This document shows, piece after piece, positions 57,635 to 64,000 of a stretch of DNA of 64,000 bases (positions are counted from its first letter, which is position 1; every line of letters starts with the position of its first letter). Source of the DNA: Paenibacillus dakarensis (GTDB lineage: Bacteria; Bacillota; Bacilli; Paenibacillales; Paenibacillaceae); NCBI RefSeq assembly GCF_001373415.1, contig NZ_CDSE01000038.1, positions 38,274 through 102,273 of the forward strand. Reading direction: 5' to 3'. Under the pieces are notes generated by a model. The model was not told where the DNA came from. It made no database searches and saw nothing but the letters and a program-made list of their open reading frames with translations. The translations under genes and the position numbers were made by a program.

Positions 57635-58642
57635 CTAGTGAGTATATGCACCGACATTACCAGGGTCAACCGCTTCATGCAGTGCAGCGTTCAAGCCGCT
57701 GGCAACAATGTTGGCGATATCTTCAATGAACTCGTCAATTTCTTTCGGTGTCACGATGAGGTCATGTCCAAGCGGTTCCAATACCTCTTTCACCAAAGCG
57801 AGGCGCTCATTCTCTGGAATATCACGAAGCATGCCCATGATTTGACCCGTCTCGGGAGCCCCATGGCCAAAATGGCTCTTCATCATCTCAATGGCATTGT
57901 TCACAATGGTTGATGCATAGCATACTGTCGGAACGCCGATAGCTATGCAGGGGACTCCAAGTATTTCTTTTGTAAGCCCCTTGCGTTTATTCCCGATCCC
58001 GGACCCCGGATGAATACCGATATCCGCAATTTGAATTGTTGTATTCACGCGTTCAAGCGACCTCGAAGCCAGAGCATCAATCGCTATAATCGCATCCGGC
58101 CGTGTCCGTTCAACAATGCCATGCACGATTTCGCTGGATTCAATTCCCGTTATGCCAAGCACCCCTGGGGCTACAGCGCTTACCTGGCGATATCCGGGCG
58201 CCACCCGGTCAGGCATCAATTCAAAGTAATGCCTTGTCACCATCACATTCTCCACAACGAGCGGGCCGAGCGAATCGGGTGTTACATTCCAGTTGCCGAG
58301 CCCAACAATCAGAATGGATGCATTTTTCCCTATACCAATTCGCTGAATGAAATCTTCAAACTCGCGTGCGAACACCGTTGCTACCTGTTCTTGCAGCCCT
58401 GTATCTCCTTTGCGCAAATCGGGAACCTCAAGAGTGACATAATTTCCTTTAACTCTCCCAATTCGTTGTGATGCAGCTTCATTCTGAACATCAAGTCGAG
58501 TAATCTTGATTCCATCCTCCTGCTTGATGTCTTCCAAAACCCCGGGAATAACCGGATTCTCTGGACCCGAAGCAAGCTCTCTCGATTCAATTGCCAGGTC
58601 GGTACGAATCGAATAATGCCGTAAATCCAATTCCATGCTCAT
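57635..58642 (-). CDS. gpr: spore germination protease GPR
   Basis: Endopeptidase that degrades small acid-soluble spore proteins at germination, 335 aa. The N-terminal SASP-like propeptide stretch (YSIRTDLAIESRE) is where the zymogen is self-cleaved. The conserved core includes LIVGLGNWNVTPDSLGP and GIHPGSGIGNKRKGL. GGAG precedes ATG 58642 by five bases. Expected to be made in the forespore under sigma-F/G. Confidence 0.96.
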   Translation of the reverse strand: MSMELDLRHYSIRTDLAIESRELASGPENPVIPGVLEDIKQEDGIKITRLDVQNEAASQRIGRVKGNYVTLEVPDLRKGDTGLQEQVATVFAREFEDFIQRIGIGKNASILIVGLGNWNVTPDSLGPLVVENVMVTRHYFELMPDRVAPGYRQVSAVAPGVLGITGIESSEIVHGIVERTRPDAIIAIDALASRSLERVNTTIQIADIGIHPGSGIGNKRKGLTKEILGVPCIAIGVPTVCYASTIVNNAIEMMKSHFGHGAPETGQIMGMLRDIPENERLALVKEVLEPLGHDLIVTPKEIDEFIEDIANIVASGLNAALHEAVDPGNVGAYTH

Positions 58643-58667
58643 TCACTCTCCTGCATCGTAATAAAGC

Positions 58668-58697
58668 TAGTGTGCTGGAGATGGGGAAAGATTATAC
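58668..58697 (-). promoter_or_regulatory. candidate sigma-G/sigma-F promoter of gpr
   Basis: Minus strand GTATA (58693-58697), 18-nt spacer, CACACTA (58668-58674), against GHATR-N17/18-CATWHTA: -35 perfect, -10 six of seven. The start would fall about 20 nt before the gpr ATG. Confidence 0.6.
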
Positions 58698-58737
58698 AAA
58701 AGTATACAAAAAGCCCTGCAGTCATTCTTTCTTAGTA

Positions 58738-58766
58738 TTGCTTTTTGTAACCCCCCATGCTAAACT
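58738..58766 (+). promoter_or_regulatory. sigma-A promoter of rpsT
   Basis: TTGCTT (58738-58743), 17-nt spacer ending TGC, TAAACT (58761-58766); extended -10. Confidence 0.75.
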
Positions 58767-58822
58767 ATTTTAAGTTGTGAAACATTTCGCTCTATTGAAA
58801 TGCCTTACAGGAGGTGAATGTA

Positions 58823-59095
58823 ATGCCAAACATTAAATCCGCGGTGAAACGCGTCAAAACAAACGACAAACGCCATGCACTCAACATTTCTCAAAAATCC
58901 GCACTTCGTACAGCAGTTAAGAATGCTGACGCAGCGCTGGCTGGTACGGAAGTTGAAACTGCTAAAGCTGCTTTCCAAGCTGCTTCGCAAAAGCTTGACA
59001 AAGCCGTTACGAAGGGCCTGATTCATAAAAATGCGGCTGCCCGCAAGAAGTCCCGTCTGGCGAAAAAACTGAACGCTCTTTCTTCCCAAGCATAA
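58823..59095 (+). CDS. rpsT: 30S ribosomal protein S20
   Basis: Primary 16S rRNA-binding protein of 90 aa: [20 protein letters not shown] at the start, [20 protein letters not shown] near the end. AGGAGGTG six bases before ATG 58823 sets the start. Monocistronic between its own promoter and terminator, converging on holA. Confidence 0.98.
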   Translation: MPNIKSAVKRVKTNDKRHALNISQKSALRTAVKNADAALAGTEVETAKAAFQAASQKLDKAVTKGLIHKNAAARKKSRLAKKLNALSSQA

Positions 59096-59119
59096 GAAGC
59101 GTTTCTGAATAAGAAATGG

Positions 59120-59157
59120 AAAACCCTGAACAGCTTTTGCTGATCAGGGTTTTTTGA
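59120..59157 (+). terminator. intrinsic terminator after rpsT
   Basis: CCCTGAACAGC-TTTT-GCTGATCAGGG followed by TTTTTT; the A tract on the other side lets it serve holA too. Confidence 0.92.
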
Positions 59158-59181
59158 TTTATATAGCGGTAGGGCCGGGGT

Positions 59182-60201
59182 TTAAGCCCCAAGCCGAAGC
59201 AGAAACAACTCCAGCCCGAGAGCCTTGTCCACTCCGCCTGTCTTCATCTTATAATCCAAATCCCCAAGGTGATTCAGAATATTCTCCAGGCGGGACGCTT
59301 CAAATTTTCTGGCCTGCTCTCCGGCAATTTTTACGGCATACGGATGAATTCCAAGCTGAGAAGCGATTTGCTGCTGGGAATAACTTTGCTTAGACAGCGT
59401 CTTTACTTGAAGAATGATCCGGAATTGTCTCGTAATTAAAGCTGCAATCTTGATAGGCTCCTCCCGCTGCTTCAGGAGTTCATAGTAGATGGCTAATGCT
59501 TTATCAATTCTTAGATTCGCGATATCCTCAACAAGTACAAACACGTTTTGCTCTGTACTCCTGGCTACCATACGGTTCACTGTGGTCTCGTCTATGGTCC
59601 CGCCAGCTCCAGCATATAAGCACAGCTTGTCTACTTCCCCGGACAAAGTCTGAAGTGATGTACCTGCATTTCGTACAAGAGCATCTGCAGCTCCCGGAGC
59701 GAAAGAACAGTTCTGCTTCAAAGCCTTCTTCTCCACCCATTTCAGTAATTCATCACCGTTCAGAGGCAAGAACGCAAGTGCTGTTCCTTTTTTCTTAACA
59801 GCTTTCACTATTTTTTTTCGTTCATCCAGCTTTTCAGACTGGACCATAAACACAATTACACTATAATCGGCCGGATTCTCCAAATAATCAAGCAGAGCTT
59901 CAATCTTATGCTCTATCTTGTTATTATCCTTACCCGCGGTAAACAAGGAAGTATCTCTTGCAAAGATCAGCTTTCTCGGCACCATAAAAGGCACCGTTTC
60001 AGCCTCTTCAACCACAGACTGAATAGGTGTTTCGCCTAAATCCATATGAATAAGCGCGAAATCTTTATCTTCTTTGGTAAGAAGCTCTGATTCCAGCAGC
60101 GCAGCGAATTCCTTCATTTGATATTTCTCACTACCGTATAACAGGTAAACCGGGGATACCTGCCCCTGCTTGACCGCCTTAGCCGCCGTTTTGGCATCCA
60201 T
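59182..60201 (-). CDS. holA: DNA polymerase III delta subunit
   Basis: Clamp-loader subunit that opens the sliding clamp, about 339 aa. Family features: VSPVYLLYGSEKYQMKEF at the N-terminus, FVLVEDIANLRIDKAL and the C-terminal collar region LGIHPYAVKIAGEQARKFE. ATG 60201 has AAAGGGGGAC six bases upstream. A TGG-TATAGT extended -10 (actata at 60233-60238 on the plus strand) is a plausible promoter. It faces rpsT, as in Bacilli. Confidence 0.95.
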   Translation of the reverse strand: MDAKTAAKAVKQGQVSPVYLLYGSEKYQMKEFAALLESELLTKEDKDFALIHMDLGETPIQSVVEEAETVPFMVPRKLIFARDTSLFTAGKDNNKIEHKIEALLDYLENPADYSVIVFMVQSEKLDERKKIVKAVKKKGTALAFLPLNGDELLKWVEKKALKQNCSFAPGAADALVRNAGTSLQTLSGEVDKLCLYAGAGGTIDETTVNRMVARSTEQNVFVLVEDIANLRIDKALAIYYELLKQREEPIKIAALITRQFRIILQVKTLSKQSYSQQQIASQLGIHPYAVKIAGEQARKFEASRLENILNHLGDLDYKMKTGGVDKALGLELFLLRLGA

Positions 60202-60285
60202 TCTGTAGTCCCCCTTTTCATCTTCGTACACCACTATACCAAAAAAGCAGCTCCGGGGCGAGGAAACTGTTGATTATCCGACAGC

Positions 60286-60321
60286 AAAAAGACCTCGTCA
60301 TGTTAACAACGAGGTCTTTTT
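60286..60321 (-). terminator. intrinsic terminator after the anti-sigma gene
   Basis: AAAAAGACCTCGT and ACGAGGTCTTTTT form a 13-bp symmetric stem. A second GC-rich hairpin-like stretch precedes it (60345-60390, CCGG...CACTC pairs) in the 3' untranslated part. Confidence 0.9.
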
Positions 60322-60470
60322 GTCCCAACACATCTATATAAACGCCGGACAGAGTGCTCTAGAAACACTCCGCCGCCGGTCATACGACGGTCGTTAGTTA
60401 TATAACACTTTTATCTACAATCAGCTTATTCATATGCCTTGCTCATTGTGCTTCGATGACTAAGTTTTTA

Positions 60471-61763
60471 CTATGGTTTGGCTGCAGGCTTCGTTGGGAC
60501 GGTCTCGCCATTCTGGGTCGATCCAACCGGTGGTTCAGTTGCTTCAACAGGCTGATCCACTTTAAATTCATGCTTAACCTCTTTTTGATCAACGAGAACC
60601 GTATACGTAAAGACCTTGCTATCGGAGGACCATTCCCCTCCTAACCATTCCCCTTCCAGCCGAAGAGACTTAATCATCTCGGGCAATTGATCTATATTTG
60701 GAGAAAAACGATATATGATCAATTGGTCGATTTCCAGCGATGCGCTGTAAAGGCCGTCAGGTGACGACCATCGGGGCGGTCCCATTCTAGAAATTCTATA
60801 TATATTTATTATGCCCGCCTCTTCTTCTGGTCTATCCACATTTACATCTTTCTTTTCACTAGCTATTTGGTTGTCTTGGACATCTGCCGGAGCCTGGGGA
60901 TTCTGCTGCACCTCTTGAGGAGGTACGGTCTTCTGATCCTGTGTTTCCTGTGGAGGAACAGAATTTTCCGTTATATTATGATTGTTAGGCTCTTCCTTTT
61001 TACCAATCATTGAACCAGTGTCAGCCGGAGCCGCCCCATCGTTTGATTGCGATTCATTAACCGCGTCTTTCTTTTGGGGAGCAGCACTCGATTCCACAGG
61101 CTTCCTGGAAGGGGAAGCAGTTTCCTCTGGTCTGGTCTTATTCGGTTTCACTTCTGCAGGTTCTTCGGAAGCTGCCAACGGTTGATTGGCATCTTTTGTC
61201 GAAACTTCTCTATCATTATTAACAGAGTCCGTTTCCGTTTTCATCGTTTCAGTCAATTCCTGACTTTCAATGCTCCCGTTACTTCCATTACTTCCATTGC
61301 TCCCATTGCTTGTTGGCATACTTGCCTCTTCTTTAAAAGGCATCTCTGCATTAGAGAGCACTTCCGGTTTGTAAGTGAAAATAGCAACCCCGAGAATGAA
61401 AGCTGCAGCTGCAGTACCCATTACGGTTCTGCCTGCTACCGTATTCCACCATTTTGATTTGCGTCCTTTACGCTGAAGCTCAGGTACCATCACTGCCGGT
61501 CCGCGGTAGTCGACTTCCTCAGTATTTTCCATTCGACTTTGATCAATGGCTTCAAGTTTCGGAAGTATCGCATCAACTAAACTATAAGGCGGTGTGACGG
61601 GCGGAAGCTCTTCCAAATCCTTCGAGAGAGATTTCAAAATATTGAATTTCTCCGCGCAAGCCGGACAAACCGCAACATGGCGGTACATTTGCGCAGTTTC
61701 CTCTGAATCAAGGTCCTGATCCAAGTACCTCTGCATGTATTCCTCCACCTCTTGACAATTCAT
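60471..61763 (-). CDS. zinc-finger anti-sigma factor with long external tail
   Basis: A 430-aa single-pass membrane protein. The N-terminal ZAS domain has the zinc motif HVAVCPAC (HxxxCxxC) near residue 30. The membrane segment is TVMGTAAAAFILGVAIFTY (about 113-131). Outside follows a (GSN)4 run, then some 170 low-complexity residues rich in Gln, Pro, Lys and Glu. A compact C-terminal domain (about 320-415) begins IINIYRISRMGPPRWSSPDG. The start overlaps the sigma gene by four bases (ATGA), the usual arrangement of an ECF sigma with its cognate anti-sigma. Inferred to release the sigma factor on an envelope signal. Confidence 0.88.
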   Translation of the reverse strand: MNCQEVEEYMQRYLDQDLDSEETAQMYRHVAVCPACAEKFNILKSLSKDLEELPPVTPPYSLVDAILPKLEAIDQSRMENTEEVDYRGPAVMVPELQRKGRKSKWWNTVAGRTVMGTAAAAFILGVAIFTYKPEVLSNAEMPFKEEASMPTSNGSNGSNGSNGSIESQELTETMKTETDSVNNDREVSTKDANQPLAASEEPAEVKPNKTRPEETASPSRKPVESSAAPQKKDAVNESQSNDGAAPADTGSMIGKKEEPNNHNITENSVPPQETQDQKTVPPQEVQQNPQAPADVQDNQIASEKKDVNVDRPEEEAGIINIYRISRMGPPRWSSPDGLYSASLEIDQLIIYRFSPNIDQLPEMIKSLRLEGEWLGGEWSSDSKVFTYTVLVDQKEVKHEFKVDQPVEATEPPVGSTQNGETVPTKPAAKP

Positions 61764-62308
61764 CCTGATACACCACCCTTCTGATGCTCATGGAGCATGT
61801 TCTGAAGCTGCTGTCTAGCCCTGAATAGGTATGACTTCACCGTATTCAGAGGGAGGTTCAGACAATCAGCTATTTCGTTATAAGACAAATCCTGCAAATA
61901 TCTCAGTACAATAACAGTGCGGTGATGATCTGACAATTGATTGATCGCATCTTGAATGTCTTGAGCCAGATACCCTGTCATCACTTCTTTCTCTACATCC
62001 TGCCGATCCTGAAAATCCAGATCGTGCTCATCGATAGAGACCGTCGGTTTCGTTCTCCGGAACTTATCAATACAAATGTTAGTCACAATCCGCTGCACCC
62101 ATGTTTTAAACTGGGCCTTTTCTTCATAAGAAGTGATCTTCGTATAAATACGAATCAATGCTTCCTGTGAGGCATCTAAAGCATCCTGTTCATTGTTCAG
62201 AATATAATAAGCAGTTCGATACACTGGTTGCTCGATCTCTCGCAATAGGGTAATTAGAGCGTCGCGATCGCCCGATTGAGCGGCTCTGATGAGTCCCTGC
62301 TCCACCAC
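61760..62308 (-). CDS. ECF RNA polymerase sigma factor (SigW-like)
   Basis: About 182 aa. Region 2 contains YYILNNEQDALDASQEALIRI and FKTWVQRIVTNICIDKFR; region 4 contains QLSDHHRTVIVLRYLQDLSY and LPLNTVKSYLFRARQQL. GTG 62308 is chosen, with GAGGGGG seven bases upstream; the ATG at 62335 has no ribosome site. It lies between comEC and holA, where B. subtilis has no sigma gene. Whether it recognises the TGAAAC-N16-CGTA promoter at 23357 is an inference. Confidence 0.93.
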   Translation of the reverse strand: MVEQGLIRAAQSGDRDALITLLREIEQPVYRTAYYILNNEQDALDASQEALIRIYTKITSYEEKAQFKTWVQRIVTNICIDKFRRTKPTVSIDEHDLDFQDRQDVEKEVMTGYLAQDIQDAINQLSDHHRTVIVLRYLQDLSYNEIADCLNLPLNTVKSYLFRARQQLQNMLHEHQKGGVSG

Positions 62309-62369
62309 AGTGGATCCCCCTCTCCCTGCATACATACAGACGATTGATATGATTAATATGTTGCAAAAT

Positions 62370-62393
62370 GTTTCCTAATAATTTTGAGGAAAC
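62370..62393. repeat. inverted repeat between comEC and the ECF sigma gene
   Basis: GTTTCCT-N10-AGGAAAC, a perfect 7-bp inverted repeat 60 bp before the sigma start; a weak terminator or an operator. Confidence 0.55.
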
Positions 62394-62413
62394 TTCATCT
62401 AACTATACCAAAT

Positions 62414-64000
62414 TTATCTGATTCCGTCATCAGTCCTTAATTTTGTACGCACCTCTATTTTTCCTTTGCGAGATACCTTCATTTGAATTTCGCCTCTCAA
62501 ATCCGTACGGTAAACAAGAGTCCCATAACGCTGCAGGCGATTGACGACATCCGGGTGAGGATGACGGTACATATTATTGACACCGGCGGATATGACCGCG
62601 GCTCCTGGCTTCCATGCTTTAAGCCATTCTTCCGATGTAGAAGTCTTACTTCCATGATGTCCTGCCTTAAGCACATCAAGCGGCCGGATTTCTTCGTCGT
62701 CGTCGTCGTGATTTTTCGTTATGCCCCTGGCTTGTTCGGTCAGTATACGCTGCTCTGCTTTTTCATCAGCATCGCCTGTAAAGAGAAACCGGGCCTCATT
62801 CATTCGCAGCTCAAATACAAGAGACTCATGATTCTGATTCTCCACTACAGGCAATACCGTCTGTTCTTCCGCTTTCAGCCCTGTGTTCAGGAACCGCAAT
62901 TCTGTAAAAGGATCGGGATGATAAACCGTTCCGCTGTAAGCTTGATATATAGGGATATCCTGAACAACAGCCGTTTTCATCAATTGCTCAAATGCCTTCG
63001 ATTCTGTCCATGTCCCATTAAAAAGGATTGATTTCACCGGAATTTGCTCCAAAACTGCCTGCAGCCCTCCGCTATGATCCTGATGATTATGAGTAATCAC
63101 GACCATATCAAGCGAGTGTACTCCGCGTTTTTTCAGTAAGGGCACAACTACCTTTTCACCGACTTCGAACGGCTGGCTGCGTTCCTTCCACGCATCCTTC
63201 TCTTTTCTGAAGCTTGTCGTCCCTCCGGCATCGATTAATATATGCTTTCCTTCAGGCGTAGACACCAAAATAGAATCACCTTGGCCCACATCCAGAAACT
63301 GTACCCAGCCGTTCCCCTGCTTCGCAGGCCCGTGATATCCGGCAAAGAGCAAGAGTAAGAACAAACCGGCAAGTGTTGTTGCTGCCATTCGGTCTCCAAA
63401 CCTCTCCCATAGATCAGCTAATCGGTAGAGGCCTAATGATCTGAGTCGCTCTGAAAAACTAAGCTCAGGTGAAGCGATATACTCTCTATCTTCCGGCTTA
63501 CGATATACATCATTTCCGGATAACGGGACTGTATCGTCAGGATTTTTCCTTGTACCGAGCATAGCCTGTCTTCGCTTGCTTCCCCGATCCAGCAGCATGA
63601 ATAAAAGAATAAAATAAGCGGTAATCCACCACAGCTTCGGCGAAGGCCATATGGTAAGAGAGCTCGCCCAATTATTCATCCACTCTACAATCGAAAAAGT
63701 GAATGAATTTAGCCACTCAATAGGCACAGCTATCCATTTACCACCTGTCAGCCACACGGTCGAAGCAATCACTGCTATCATACCCATTGGCAGTACGATC
63801 AGACTGATCAGGGGAACAAGCAGTAAGTTGGCAAATATAGATAACAGGGAAAATTGATTGAAATAATATATCGTAAGCGGGAAGGACACCAGTTGAGCAG
63901 CTAATGTCACCCCCACCGTGCCGGCCAGCCATCGGGGCATAGACGATAGAAAGGGCATCAGCTTCGGTACAAATATCATCAAACCCGCCGTTACAAGAAA
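62414..64000 (-). CDS. comEC: ComEC/Rec2 DNA uptake channel, C-terminal part (5' end outside window)
   Basis: The frame is open through base 64000, so the N-terminal part is missing. The visible piece starts FLVTAGLMIFVP, the late part of the Competence domain, with several membrane segments. A cytoplasmic metallo-beta-lactamase-like domain then has LDVGQGDSILV, the metal motif THNHQDHSGG, FTGDADEKA and KAGHHGSKTSTS. ComEC transports single-stranded DNA during transformation. An insertion holding DDDDEEIRP precedes the last metal motif. No clear terminator follows. Confidence 0.96.
   Translation of the reverse strand, partial: FLVTAGLMIFVPKLMPFLSSMPRWLAGTVGVTLAAQLVSFPLTIYYFNQFSLLSIFANLLLVPLISLIVLPMGMIAVIASTVWLTGGKWIAVPIEWLNSFTFSIVEWMNNWASSLTIWPSPKLWWITAYFILLFMLLDRGSKRRQAMLGTRKNPDDTVPLSGNDVYRKPEDREYIASPELSFSERLRSLGLYRLADLWERFGDRMAATTLAGLFLLLLFAGYHGPAKQGNGWVQFLDVGQGDSILVSTPEGKHILIDAGGTTSFRKEKDAWKERSQPFEVGEKVVVPLLKKRGVHSLDMVVITHNHQDHSGGLQAVLEQIPVKSILFNGTWTESKAFEQLMKTAVVQDIPIYQAYSGTVYHPDPFTELRFLNTGLKAEEQTVLPVVENQNHESLVFELRMNEARFLFTGDADEKAEQRILTEQARGITKNHDDDDEEIRPLDVLKAGHHGSKTSTSEEWLKAWKPGAAVISAGVNNMYRHPHPDVVNRLQRYGTLVYRTDLRGEIQMKVSRKGKIEVRTKLRTDDGIR

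Noticed and set aside
62345..62386. GGAAAC...CGTC upstream of the ECF sigma gene as an autoregulatory promoter
   Set aside because: The spacing is about 27 nt, not the 16-17 required for ECF -35/-10 pairs.

Overview
The window is a chromosomal core segment of an endospore-forming Gram-positive bacterium, most likely Paenibacillus or a close relative. Support comes from the spore genes (gpr, spoIIP, yqfC, yqfD, a CotD-like coat gene), the Gram-positive regulators (HrcA/CIRCE, T-box, sigma-W-type promoter) and a gene order that follows the Bacillus subtilis comE-dnaK-sigA region almost gene for gene. Nearly everything is on the minus strand. Only the S8 protease, the Na/Pi transporter and rpsT are on the plus strand. 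The first and last genes (S8 protease, comEC) run off the window. No prophage, IS element, CRISPR array, rRNA or tRNA was seen.

Layout, left to right (transcription mostly right to left). 1-2300: 5'-truncated subtilisin-like protease, CotD-like coat protein, and an RNase P RNA of type A architecture. 2350-8080: yqfO/nif3, trmK, sigA, dnaG, yaiI. 8195-14020: glyS, glyQ with a glycine T-box leader, recO, a 47-aa yqzL, era, cdd. 14077-19734: dgkA, ybeY, pgpH, phoH, yqfD, yqfC. 19735-20176: an unusual non-coding stretch rich in inverted repeats. 20177-24090: floA/nfeD membrane-stress operon behind a textbook sigma-W-type promoter, then yqeY and rpsU. 24224-37249: hit, then a large recombination/repair operon addB-addA-sbcD-sbcC that interrupts the conserved gene order. 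It has a LexA-like box at its promoter and a branched terminator with a 22-nt U tract at its end. 37523-44783: rlmI, yqeW, NUDIX, mtaB, rsmE, an M50 protease, prmA, a YfhD-like small gene. 44815-51901: a conserved-looking small gene and the heat-shock operon hrcA - group III chaperonin - grpE - dnaK - dnaJ behind CIRCE. 51941-64000: GNAT, hemW, lepA, a YqxA-like gene, spoIIP, gpr, rpsT, holA, an ECF sigma / anti-sigma pair, comEC.

The most striking element is the archaeal/thermosome-like (group III) chaperonin inside the CIRCE-controlled dnaK operon, where B. subtilis has nothing between hrcA and grpE. It implies that a second, non-GroEL folding chamber is produced together with DnaK-DnaJ-GrpE under HrcA control. 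Two further regulatory readings are made directly from sequence: a probable SOS (LexA) control of addBA-sbcDC, and sigma-W-type control of the nfeD-floA operon in a window that also encodes an ECF sigma/anti-sigma pair.

All functional calls rest on motifs, lengths and gene order read by eye. No database search or folding program was run.
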